A stretch of 64,000 nucleotides of DNA from Rutpela maculata (Eukaryota > Arthropoda > Insecta > Coleoptera > Cerambycidae): assembly GCA_936432065.2 (NCBI GenBank), contig OW386290.2:138891677-138955676 (forward strand). Reading direction: 5' to 3'. The stretch's first letter is position 1. Each line of letters opens with the position of its first letter. The position numbers and the translations under genes are program-made. Under the pieces are notes generated by a model, which was not told where the DNA came from, did not search any database, and was given only the letters and a program-made list of their open reading frames with translations. Below, piece by piece: positions 54,094-64,000 of the stretch.

Positions 54094-55469
54094 CAAGCAA
54101 GCAAATAAAATTTATTAACATTTATAGATACATATGCGCCTCCCCGAAACCTGGCCCGGAGCCAGCCAGACAACCACAGCGCATAGCGCCGTGGTGATTG
54201 TAGGGCTGGGCGGATCAGGTTCGGTTCGGCTTGACGACAATGATATAAAGAACAATTAAAATTCCTACCCACCTAGCGTGGGTTTAAAATTAATAATACC
54301 TTTGAAAATAATGCTGCCCACAAAGGCCTAAAACTAATACATATAAAACTTAGAACTAGTAACTGGTTATAACACTAAATAAATTTTGGCTGCTGACTCG
54401 GGTGAAAAGCTAAATGAAAAAACCCGTACGAGAACTGCCGACCTGGTGGTCTCCCTGACGCCAGGAAAATGTGGTGGAAAAGGATAGGGTTTAAAAATGT
54501 TTGAATTTTTTTAGAAATTTATCGGCCAAAATGGAATTTTTGATGACAAAAAGAACAAACAGAGTAAAAAAGGAACAAAAATAGAACATACAGAAAGAGA
54601 ATAGAAAGGATTGGAAAGATAAAGTTGAGGAAAGATCAAAGATGTGGAAATAGTAGGTTGTGGTATAGGAAAGTATGGCTAGGGAAGAGGTTGCCGGAAG
54701 ATAGGCAACGCTTGGTATGGTAGGGGGTGTTTGATCTGGAATGGGACATTATGCATTCTGATTTGAGTTATGTTGCTGGTTAGCGGGCTATCGCTCAGTT
54801 TGAAGGTGTAAAATTTCTGAGAGATTTCTTGAACATAGTCCGCCAGTGGGGTTATGTCGTGACAACGTGCGTATAGATCTCTGAGGGAGGTGTACCTGCC
54901 AGAATCAGAAATGAGGCGCATAAATTTGTGTTCAAGAACTTTGAGTTTTTGCATTGTCGTAACCGGAATGCTGCACCACACCGGCGCCGCGTATGTGATG
55001 GCCGGCCTGATAACCATCGTGTACAACAGTTTCTTATTTGTCCTGTTGAGTCCGCTACCCCTAGCCAGGAGCGGATACAGACTCCTGGACATGGAGTAGA
55101 CCTTGCGTATTGTTTCGTTAATATGTATGTTAAACGTCAGCCGTTTGTCTAAGTTAACCCCCAGATACTTCACGCACCGTTTGATTGGAATTTGCTGTCC
55201 CCCTATCGAAATTGGCGTCAATATGCGGTTCTCTGTGAACCGGCGCGTGAAGAGGATCGACTCGGACTTCTCGGCGTTGATCCGAATCTTCCACTTGTCG
55301 TAATACGCCGTGGCACGGGCCATGTGCGCTTTCAGCAGCATATTAGCAGCTTGAGCGTTGTGTGAATGCGCGTACATGGCCGTGTCGTCGGCGTACTTGG
55401 CAAGGTTGGTATTCGGGAACTCCGGAAAGTCAGAGACGTATAAGTTGTACAGCTTTGGTGACAGGCACG
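54094..55469 (-). mobile_element. 5'-truncated non-LTR insertion with 8-bp target duplication
   Basis: The minus-strand element ends at 54094 in a TTGCTTGCTTGC tail and begins at 55469, already inside the RT domain. ACGCAAAG is present at 54086-54093 and again at 55470-55477. Truncation at the 5' end and a target duplication are the expected outcome of target-primed reverse transcription. The 3' UTR occupies about 54100-54670. Confidence 0.85.
54679..55462 (-). pseudogene. Jockey-like RT C-terminal region, open frame, 5' truncated
   Basis: One open frame runs from about 55462 to the stop at 54679. It reads LSPKLYNLYVSDFPEFPNTN then LAKYADDTAMYAHSHN (YADD intact, about 55375). Then come KWKIRINAEKSESILFTRRF, IKRCVKYLGVNLDKRLTFNI, LYTMVIRPAITYAAPVWC, and a C-terminus through ISQKFYTFKLSDSPL. 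That is about 260 codons with no internal stop. The frame starts upstream of the first Met because the element is 5'-truncated. It is less AT-rich than its neighbours, so it is probably one of the youngest insertions here. Without the endonuclease and most of the RT it is not autonomous. Confidence 0.92.
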
Positions 55470-55503
55470 ACGCAAAGGTTTAGCCGCTGCGCCACCAGCT
55501 ATT
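55470..55503 (-). ncRNA. tRNA-like unit, A-box half
   Basis: The minus strand reads AGCTGGTGGCGCAGCGGCTA, containing an A-box match (TGGCGCAGCGG), then AACCTTTGCGT running into the insertion. Together with 54046-54093 it gives a tRNA-like length. The acceptor stem does not pair, so a tRNA-derived SINE or pseudogene is more likely than a working tRNA gene. Confidence 0.6.
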
Positions 55504-55625
55504 GCTACAAAAACTTATTGTCTGTGATATATATCTTTCAACAATCATACAGGTATTTCAACTCGTACTTCTATGAAATATATATTAGTAAAATTCATAA
55601 ACAAAAAAAATATATGGAAATAATA

Positions 55626-55990
55626 TTTCGCAAGATTTCCATTTTAGTACAAGCGACAAAAATTAAAAGAACATTTTTTTTTTAATTAAATAATTCATAA
55701 CTTTTTTATTTACTGATCGATTTTCTTCAAAAACAATAGGGTTCTTCCTAACACTAACTTACTTTCTAAATTTCAATACAATCGGATTTTTCTTTCTTAA
55801 GTTATCGTGCTTACAAGAAACGTGACGGACGGACGGACGGAAGGACGGACGGACAGACGGACATTTTGAAAGATGTTCAGAATTCGTTCACTAACACAAT
55901 GATATGAAAATGTTTTCTCTACGAGCGATATTTACGATTTTAGAAATGTGCCGATCAAATACAATATACTCTTCATTTTTGCGAAGAGTA
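55626..55990 (+). mobile_element. Family B helentron/mini-me-like element, copy 3
   Basis: Same order as the copy at 15.6 kb, with the GACG/GACA microsatellite expanded (55826-55861). The terminal hairpin is intact: ACTCTTC, ~8-base loop, GAAGAGT, then ATAATAAT. A GTCY-type microsatellite plus a terminal hairpin is the mini-me/DINE-1 layout. No coding capacity. Confidence 0.7.
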
Positions 55991-56016
55991 TAATAATAAA
56001 ATGTCATACAATTTGT

Positions 56017-56770
56017 TGTTAAAAACCTCCGATTAAAGAACTTATATCTAGATACATAACAGGCTATCTTTTCACTATATACCTTGTTTGCTCCTAACAT
56101 AGTCACATTATATGTCCATTAAAATGGATAGATGAACATCACATCCCATAGGCAACAGTGGCGTTGTGTGTGTAGAAAATGTGTAGAATAGTAAATATTT
56201 TCATTAAAATGAATTATTGCAATTCCTGCATTACCGGCTCTTTATATAACGTGATGTAGGCATACGATATTACAGTAAGATAAAACAGTAAGATAAATAT
56301 GTATTGAAAGGATATTAAAATTTAATTGCTATTTACTTTATAACTGTAAACTGAACTTCATCATGTTACGACTATGGAACGATCGATTTTCTTCTTTTCT
56401 AAACTGCTTTCTGCAAACGGCACAGCACTTCACTATTTATTTGCACAAAATATATTGTCACTAAACTGTATAAATATGAATAGAGAATATTATTTAGGTA
56501 TTAAGCAAATCACAACTTAAAATAAAATTACTTTTTCACCGGTATTTGGTCGGAGAACACGAAAAACATTTATTGACATTCATGGCCGAACTGTCAACTG
56601 AGATTATGATAATCGAACTGAAGCCGATCGTGTACGAGCGGCCGCGAATACGCCGATGGGACAATCAGCAACTTATGGGAAGAAGTGCCTTAGAATGGGA
56701 GTCTTTCGGGATCATAAAATTCATGCCATTATGTATCTAGATATAAGTTCTTTAATCGGAGTTAAAAACG
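56017..56770. mobile_element. ~750-bp element with ~35-bp TIRs
   Basis: The left end carries CTCCGATTAAAGAACTTATA then TCTAGATACATAA (56027-56059). The right end has the same inverted (56731-56764). The interior contains a 64-codon plus-strand frame (56546-56740) including IIELKPIVYERPRIRRWDN, with higher GC than the flanks. It may be a coding remnant, but I do not recognise it. It begins 27 bp after a family B element. Confidence 0.65.
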
Positions 56771-56838
56771 GTTTTTGTCAAATATTTTAAAAACTACGAC
56801 TTTTATCAAAAAGAGTTAAAATACACAAGTTGAAGATT

Positions 56839-58943
56839 ACACAGGCCCACAAAAAAGTGGTATGTGCTGGGGTACTGACCATATCTATCCCTTGTATTTT
56901 GAGCCTCTGGACTTAGTTTTCCCCAACACGTCAGGTTTTTTTAACATCAAAAAAGTCTACTGAATTGTAATTTTGCTTAACCAGATCGTTTAAAACAGAC
57001 TCCAAAAGTGATTGTTGTGGACGAGTAATTTGAATAAAACACTTTGTCCCATTAACCTTAGATGTATTTTATCATTTATAACGCACAACTCTAGTACATG
57101 TCTGACTTCTAACATCCATGTCTGTCAACTGGCTTAAACCTACAAATGACGCTGTGTATACTATGTTGCATACACAACAGTGATTCAACTTTAAAACTTT
57201 AACCTAACATTGTGGTACTTCAGAATTGACCACATAACTCAAAGGAAACGGTAAAACCCCATAACTCCTTAACTCCATAAGCCCTCAACCACATAACCTT
57301 TGGAATCCGAACAAAACATTGGGAATTTTGATTGGGAAGTAAATGAGATTGTAATCTGATCTTTGCCCTTGAGTATCATACATTCACAACTTCATGATCC
57401 TTGTTACATGTCAAAAGCAAGTCTTCCTCCTTTCAATATTATTGGCTTCTTTCTGCATCACCGCGTAGGCGCGTTCGAAGGCATTCTAAAAGATCAGTTT
57501 TTACTCAAAAAAATGGTCGAATTTTTCTATTTAATTGCCGTTTGTAGGCTTTCCATTTAACTTGTTTATGGGATTTTAGAAGTTCACTAATTTGTGTGTG
57601 CATTTTTGGTTATTTTGGACGCCGCACAATGTTCGTTTTGACGGATTTTTAAGAAGTTGAAGCCATTTTGTCTTGATTATATCCAAATGGTTTGATATTT
57701 TGGATCACCGATTCGAGCCGCTCTCCATCCTTCAGTAATTTGATTTTTTATATATGTACTTATATATCTGTATTTTTTTCAGGGCTCTCAATGTTGGTTG
57801 CAGTTTTTCATTTCAATTTAAATTTCAAATTTTACCTTTTCACGTTTACGTATTCAACTTTACCTTATTTCCATTTCATTTATACCTCGTTTTATTCGAT
57901 TTTACGTCGTCTATTCCAACGCTGTTAGTTGAAAGTTCCATTACCTCCTTGGGTATGGACTTTCTCTAGTTTTGCTTGGCTCCAAGCATTTTCAGTGCAG
58001 GATTAACCCAGAGTTTCAGCGTTTGCCCCACTTGTGGTCCCCGGATTGATTTTAACGACGACGACTTTATGCATCATCTTGGATTTCTTTTGGTAAACCG
58101 CAACATACCTGGAAGTTTCTCTACGGGGGACAAGGATCTCTCCGGAAGGCAGTTTTGCCATACAGGTTTTTATTTAGCATATAAGTGATTATAGACTTGA
58201 TCGATTCAATGGTCAATATTAGTACATATTGTTTTATTTTCGTTTGGCTATTCAAAATTCAAAAATCATTTTAATACATTTATTGCAGCAATCATTAAAT
58301 TATGCAACTCTTGTTAAATTTACAAATTTAAGTACCCTTTTCCTTGCTAACATCAAAGTAATTGAAAGGTTTATGTATCGTTCAGGATTTATATTGTAAA
58401 TAAAATTATTATTATGGGGGGGGGGGGTGATATTTTTAATAATAATTATTAAGATTATTGTCAAATTTATGGGGCAATTCATGGGTTTTCCTTTTAACTG
58501 GCAAGATGTTTTGTTGCGATTAACAGGGCCAGCCATTTATCATTATTTAACTGATTAATTGTACATACATTGTACATTTCTCTTAACTGGCAAAACATTT
58601 TGTTGTAAATAACAGGGCCAATCTTTTATCATTATTTAACGGGGTTGTTATACACACAGGGTGATGTGTTAAGTAGGCTAAATGTACATTTACTATTTAT
58701 TATATAAGGTCAAAATTTGTGAACCTTCCGTGATATCAGGTACGGTAAAGAAAAGCTAATTAATACTTAAGTTTTTTTTGATACTGTTATTTTAGTAAAC
58801 TTACGACTGTCTGCTTAATGCATATTTCTATCACCTGAATATATGTCACTAAATATTTGAATAAACCTATTGCCCATAGTTTGATTGAAGAAGAGTGTTT
58901 CCTTTTAATTTACCCTTCGAGTCTTTTTTTTGTGGGCCTGTGT
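56839..58943. mobile_element. Candidate element with ACACAGGCCCACAAAAAA ends
   Basis: ACACAGGCCCACAAAAAA at 56839 and its inverse ending at 58943 bound 2.1 kb. The inner flanks of the two ends do not match further. The same terminal motif bounds the inverted repeats at 48337 and 52753. Interior frames (57363-58188) show no known motif. Region 57960-58190 is somewhat GC-richer. A G12 run is at about 58416-58427. Confidence 0.4.
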
Positions 58944-59440
58944 TATGAAATTACATTGAATATGAGACTAGACCCCTCCAGTTTGGTTTCTAAACGTCAA
59001 ATTTCATCTCTCGCTTTTCGAGATAAACTCAGAAATTAAAGTTTTTTCCAAAAATGTTGTGTTGAAAGGCAATTTAATACTCGACGATTTGGTTCTTTGT
59101 ATAATATTCTAGGATAAAACTTAGTCAAGTTAATAGCTATTTGTTGTTAAAAAAGTAGTTTGTAGAAAATCAAAATTACAAAATTCCTTTAAGTTGCGTT
59201 CTGACAAAAAAGTTTGTTTAAACTTCTTTATAGCTTTCTAAATAATAAATCGAAAATGGCATACTTATGGTCTAAAAGCTGGTGAATATTTTTGGTACTT
59301 ATTTTTCCATTTGGTGAATGCCGATAGGATTATTCTGTTAGTGATACTAATCAACAAATTCTGAATCTGGCAAAAATTTTCCGGTGGGTTCCATGGGTGG
59401 AAAATTTGAATGAATAGATTTGTGTAAACTGGAAATGTAG
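58944..59440. other. AT-rich DNA upstream of the mariner pseudogene
   Basis: Probably includes the left arm of the following mariner, but I could not pair it convincingly with the right end. Confidence 0.35.
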
Positions 59441-59479
59441 AACATAAAAACAGTGAAAGAATAATATGAGTTTTCTGTG

Positions 59480-60315
59480 GTGCTGGCCATGGTTGAGAAT
59501 CCCCATATTAGTCATAGAGAAGTAAGCTCACTAGTAAGAATAAGTAGACGTTCTGTTGGCCGAATATTAAAAACAAAAATAATTTTCATGCATACCACAT
59601 TCAAATGCACCAGGAAATAAGTGATGATAATTTTCAAAGTCGTCTACAGTTTTGTAATTGGGTCAGAGGTAAAATGCAAGAACATGTCACCTTCTTCAAT
59701 AATGTTTTATTCACTAATGGGGCAACTTTTCATAAAAATGCTGATTTGCTGATAATCACAATTTCCATTATTATCCTTCGGGAAATTCTCACTTTTTCAG
59801 GCAAGTTGATAACCAGCACACATGGTCTATCAATGTTTGGGGAGGAATTATTAAAGAACATCTAATAGGGCCACATATCTTTGATAGTACATTGACTGGA
59901 GCTACTTATTTATTTTCATTTTCTGGAGAACTGTCTGCCATAATTTTTGGTGAATCTTCCTGAGAGGACTCGAAATAGGATGTGGTTTCAGCAAGATGGT
60001 GCTTCACCACATTATATAAATGCAGTAAGAGACCACCTAGATAATATCTACCCACTTCAATGAAATGGAAGAAATGGTCCCACTAAATGGCCTACTAGAT
60101 CCCCAGATATTACAAAAATGGATTTCTATTTATGGGCATACGCGAAGAAATTGTTTGTAAAGACACTAACAGCAATCCAGAAAATGAAGGAAAGGATAAT
60201 AACTGCTTTTAGATCTATCCCACCAGCAATTTTAGGAACAGCAGAAACCGCATTTAAAAAGCATATAGAGATGTGTGTCAATCAAAATGGTCAACATGTA
60301 GAGTACTTATTATAA
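59480..60315 (+). pseudogene. Mariner-like transposase, several frameshifts
   Basis: Reads AMVENPHISHREVSSLVRIS and RRSVGRILK (HTH, about 59488-59575), then FQSRLQFCNWVRGKMQEHVT and NNVLFTNGATFHKN (first Asp of the usual FTDEATF is Asn). A frameshift leads to SINVWGGIIKEHLIGPHIF, then WFQQDGASPHYINAVRDHL (second Asp), a stop, KWPTRSPDITKMDFYLWAY (third Asp), and ETAFKKHIEMCVNQNGQHVE, ending at 60315. Counting the stop as one position, 41 residues separate the second and third Asp. CACCCTGTATA at about 60554 is a likely right terminus. Confidence 0.85.
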
Positions 60316-61269
60316 ATCTTTCTGTAGAATTAATTGAAGAAACACCTATTTTTTAAGTTTATTCTTGAATGTTGTACTTATTGCTCAATAAATCGAAAAT
60401 GGTTTCAAATAGCTGTAGGGATGTACATACAAAAAATGGTCGTTTTTCATTTCTATATCACATTGTCCAAAAACTGTGTATTTTTCCATTTCGCTTGAAG
60501 AAATTGAGAAAATTCAATTAAAAAAGTTCTAAATTGAAAATTCATTTTTGGTCACCCTGTATATTTTGTGAAAATGATTCAAAAACATTAATTAGATGTC
60601 CCGGAACTAATATTCATAGAATTTTTTTCTTAAAACCCATAATTGTGACCGTAGTGATTTTTTCAGTATGCATCTGCAAATGGTATTATTTCAACAAAAA
60701 AATTCATTACATCCAAGATTCTGCGAGATAGTCAATAATAATATAGGACTGAAAAGAGTCTAGAAGTGGCTTAAAAAATTTACTGTTATGCATAACATTC
60801 CATTAAAAAAAAGGCACTTGATCCTGTAGAATCGTTTTGGCTCGTTTTGTATATTCTAAAATAATTTCAATCATAGACTTTTTATCTAGTTTGCTTTTTT
60901 TTATTTCTAGCTATGCAAGAAGTCTAGCTATAGAAGTCCGATGCACTATTGCCACTCCATATATAACTCCTTATATACCAAGTTCGTGGCTTCTTATATC
61001 AATTTTTACTAATGAGAAATACGAATTAATGGATATTCGAATTAATTGTTACCCTTATATACTGGGTTTATAATATGGGCACTTTCTTCCACCCCCATGA
61101 TTATGAATTTTTTTTACGTTACTATTTATCGTTTTCTTATGGATAGTGTCATAAAATCTACCTGATTTATTAATAATTAAAGAGGTATTAATTAAACGAC
61201 GGTAAATTTTATAGTTGTGACTATCAAGTTAACTAATGTATCAGAAATGAATCCATTTAAGGCTCATTA
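60316..61269. other. AT-rich DNA after the mariner pseudogene
   Basis: A probable mariner right end near 60554, then no recognised feature. Frames at 60534-60731 and 60837-61073 lack motifs. Confidence 0.4.
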
Positions 61270-61650
61270 GTCAGTCCCTAGCCAAGCGCTGTCTGCCGCA
61301 ATGGTTTTAAAACTTAACGCTACTAAACATGCATCTTGCTTTATTGTTTCGCCTTGGCATTTTTTCTACAACGCTTATGGGCAACATCCTAGGCGTTTAC
61401 GCGGTGATTGCAGATGAGTCAGTCATGTAATTACCGATGGGTGTGTGGATAATTATGTGGGTGATTTGCCGGCCGACCGCTCAGCTTTCCGCCGAGGCAT
61501 AAACAATAACCCATCCGCTATACCATCGACCCGTCCACCGCCGGAAATTCAAAACCCATACGGGTAAGTCTGGCTGATGCACAGCCGTGCAACGAGCTGC
61601 CACCGATAATGCATTTATTTCATGATCGTCTGAACATCAAATTACCGTAA
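61270..61650. other. GC-richer island without repeats
   Basis: Noticeably higher GC than the rest of the window. No match to any other part of the window and no convincing frame. It contains a TGAGTCA site next to TAATTA (61411-61435) and many CpG dinucleotides. It could be a conserved regulatory element or a decayed exon. A 50-codon open stretch (61415-61565) ends at a GTAAGT but begins with a stop just at the possible acceptor. Confidence 0.3.
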
Positions 61651-62233
61651 AATGTAGTCCGTCTATTGTCAACGAACCCACTTTATACTTCATTACTTTG
61701 TTTTGTGTACAGGATGGGCGCTATTTGCACATATTACGACCACATGTTGATTGATTAAATAAAGATATCGTGCTCTAGGCAGGTCGGATGTTGGAAATGC
61801 TGAAAATACGACGAAGGTTGAAAAATACACGTTTCATCTTATCATTCCCAATATTTTAACAGACGTTTTCCGGCTCGTTGTAGTTGGCCCCTCTTTGTTG
61901 TATGGTATGTCTTATAGCATAACGTACGTCATCTGTGAATTTTTAGTGTCCTTTATTTTTATTTTTATTTTGAACTATTTGATCAATCACAGTATGAATT
62001 TTTTTATCGTAACACTGCAACTTATTCTTTTGAGCTATTAAGTTGTCAGAGTAATTTTGAAGTACACTTTACTTTGTTAAATGTAAACTAATGTAAACAT
62101 TACACTTTTCGCCGAATTATTGAACTTTTTAACCGAAGTCAAAAAATCTACAAAAGAACAGGTTTTCAATTTAACCCGTATATCTGTATTTTATATAATG
62201 TGACCGGTCTCAAGCTTGGTATTTCGGTTATTA
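61651..62233. other. Unannotated AT-rich DNA
   Basis: No feature recognised. Confidence 0.45.
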
Positions 62234-63385
62234 TATTCCACAATTTTCTCCTGCAACAATTACATAACACAGATAGTTCCCGTCTCTTGAGCGATTGATT
62301 CACAACGTTAAAGTAAGTTTCTTTCTCCTATTCCCTCTGAGTCGAGCTGTCGGACCTCACTTCGTTTTCTTGTGCTGTGCGAGTACGACGTGTATTAATA
62401 ACTAAGTTAATGTATTAATGATTAGTGTAATCTGTGAGGTGATTCATATCGAATTAAAAAGTAAGGCTTATCTATGTTTATGTTTTGAAATGCAACACAC
62501 ATACGTTGTATTGCTATTAGCCTAACCATTCACATGATACATTTGTTTATTTATTTATCTATTGTAAACATATCCACAGGAAATAAATTCCTAGTTACAG
62601 ATATTTGTGTAAAGTAAAATAAAATAAAATAAAAAGAAACATGCATGAGTGGTATTATAAATGCAAGAAAAAAAAACTAAAATAAAAGGTCAAGTGCTCC
62701 AAAATACGGAAATACCTTCAATCCATATTCAGTTTTACCAAAGAAAATTGTATCCTCGACTGCCTCATTGAAGGAATATTTGGGGGGTTTCAATATGGAG
62801 TTACATAATGACATAAGTTTTGGAAAGACCTATTGCTACGGTCGAATAATACTTAGTAGAATATTATTTTGCATTACTAATATTATTTATAATAAAAATC
62901 ATTAAAGCGTTGCCCATTAAAATTACAAAGTCTATTACTAAAGAACTCAAATAGCTGAAAATTTTTCACGTTATTAATACACGCGCTCTTAAAATAGATC
63001 ATGTTCTTCAAACATCTACCTGTGTTATGTAATTGTTGAAGGATAAAATTGTGAAATATAATTGAAAAATTAATCGACTTACCTGAAGATAAATTTAATT
63101 TAAATTATATGAATAATTTTCTCCGAAACAATTACACCCCACCCTTCCTTATAAACCCTTTTAAACAGATCTATTTTAGCACAACACAACAGAAGTGAGG
63201 TCTGACAGCTCGACTGGTAAGGATTCGAGATGGGATAGGACAAAAAAACTTTCTTTAAACGTTGTGACTCAATCGCTCAAGAGACGGAAACTACCTTTGT
63301 TATGTAATTGTTTCGGAGAAAATTGTTCATATAATTTAAATTAATCTTCAGGAAAGTCGATTAATCTTTCAATTATTAGAATTAC
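62234..63385. mobile_element. Inverted-repeat element with ~160-bp arms and extra subrepeats
   Basis: The left arm (62234-62400) includes CTCTTGAGCGATTGATTCAC, GTCGAGCTGTCGGACCTCAC and AACAATTACATAACA. The right arm (63175-63330) has the same inverted. A segment with TTAATCGACTT and ATTTTCTCCGAAACAATTAC occurs at 63058-63130 and inverted at 63300-63385. A related piece lies at 63005-63045. The centre holds an AAAAT-repeat tail (62613-62636), perhaps of an older retroposed insert. No coding content recognised. Confidence 0.65.
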
Positions 63386-64000
63386 CAGCCAGTAAAAATT
63401 TATTAAGAAAAGTTGTTCAGAATTAAGAATTACCCCTCGATACCTAATTTCATCAAACTATGCGAATTTTTGATTATCCTCAAAACTTTTGAAATAGTCT
63501 AGAAATTTACTTTTAAACTGTGCAGAAACCTTAACAAAGCTTGCCGTGGAAATACGAACTTATAAAAATTGTTATTAAAAACGTCAAACCTTGTTTAATT
63601 TTTCTAGTGCACAATCGCTGAACAATAGTTAAGTCTCAATGAAAAAGTGGAGATAATTAACTTGCTGGCGAAAATAATCGTTCTACCAGAGCAGTATCTA
63701 GAGAATTTAATGACAGACATCTCCAACGTCAAATTAGTTACTGAGTTGTTTCCAAAATTAACAGACTTTTGAACCAAAGTCGTAGTAGTTAACAGCTGTT
63801 CAAATGTAGGTCGATTGTTATGCACAAGTATTTTATGGACTAGGCTTCTGGGATAGTGGTTTCTGCATCGATGTGTATCTGGCCAAAATTAGGTAAATTG
63901 TTTGAATATGATGTGTATGGTAATTATTTGGTTTTTTCACAACTTGGAATAAGGCTATTGGAACCATCTTTTTAATTAAATTAAGTTCTCTTTCTAGTTT
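63386..64000. other. Unannotated AT-rich DNA to the window end
   Basis: No gene recognised. The minus frame at 63604-63825 has no family motif. Confidence 0.4.

Noticed and set aside
57976..58188. 71-codon frame with a C-P-T-C-G segment
   Set aside because: The short Cys motif alone is not evidence of a zinc ribbon. Neighbouring DNA has no coding support.
58658..60566. TIR pair for the mariner at 59.5-60.3 kb using ACAGGGTGA at 58660
   Set aside because: Only nine bases match and the inner flanks do not, so the left end is not supported.
61415..61567. 50-codon open stretch between AG and GTAAGT as an exon
   Set aside because: The reading frame meets a stop immediately at the proposed acceptor, and no other frame is open. 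Kept only as part of the GC-rich island.

Overview
The window looks like intergenic DNA from an insect nuclear genome. It is AT-rich, has no operon-like or ribosome-binding-site-driven gene order, and nearly every recognisable protein fragment is a decayed transposable element: Jockey-like and other non-LTR retrotransposons, a Copia element, Tc1/mariner-IS630 transposons, a THAP-type remnant, and helentron-like (DINE-1/mini-me-like) elements carrying GTCT/GACG microsatellites. The mix of elements would suit a beetle, but that is inference. No complete host gene is visible. One weak candidate host exon lies on the minus strand near 45.1 kb.

Layout. 0.2-2.0 kb: composite of two short hairpin-ended repeats (called family A here) around a 30-bp minisatellite. 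2.0-3.1 kb: diverged tandem repeats. 3.2-5.0 kb: non-LTR C-terminus split by an insert containing a 5S-rRNA-like stretch. 5.2-7.5 kb: Jockey-like element with a (TTCTA)n tail. 8.9-16 kb: RT scraps, a 100-bp tandem array, a possible LTR end with PBS-like motif, and a broken Copia element cut by a second helentron-like family (family B). 16.4-18.2 kb: another family A copy and a ~120-bp tandem array. 18.8-24.6 kb: a mariner-type element enlarged by nested insertions (a foldback, an IS630-like element with its own TIRs, and a small THAP-encoding element). 28.5-31.9 kb: a mariner with long arms and three nested terminus-like motifs per arm. 32.7-34.5 kb: a foldback whose right arm is split by a second copy of the family A-minisatellite composite. 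34.5-39.1 kb: two minus-strand non-LTR fragments. 39.8-44.7 kb: a mariner inserted at a TA inside the terminal arm of another mariner. 46.7-48.3 kb: another non-LTR. 48.3-52.8 kb: a region bracketed by ~140-bp inverted repeats that holds a mariner fragment and a GC-rich leader with a hairpin array. 54.0-55.5 kb: a tRNA-like promoter unit split by a 5'-truncated non-LTR with an 8-bp target duplication. 55.6-64 kb: further TIR elements, a mariner pseudogene, a GC-rich island and inverted repeats.

How the parts relate. The window is a layered record of insertions, and several steps can be ordered because one element interrupts another. Non-autonomous hairpin-ended elements lie in older elements, and mariners lie within mariners. 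None of the transposases or reverse transcriptases seen is intact. The best is the mariner at 40.5-41.6 kb, which has all three catalytic aspartates and one frameshift.

Most unusual signals: (1) an array of five to six small hairpins at 50.45-50.61 kb whose stems differ in sequence but keep pairing; (2) family A mobilised twice as the same composite with linker and minisatellite; (3) mariner arms that repeat the terminal motif two or three times. All homology statements come from reading translations by eye. No database search was run.
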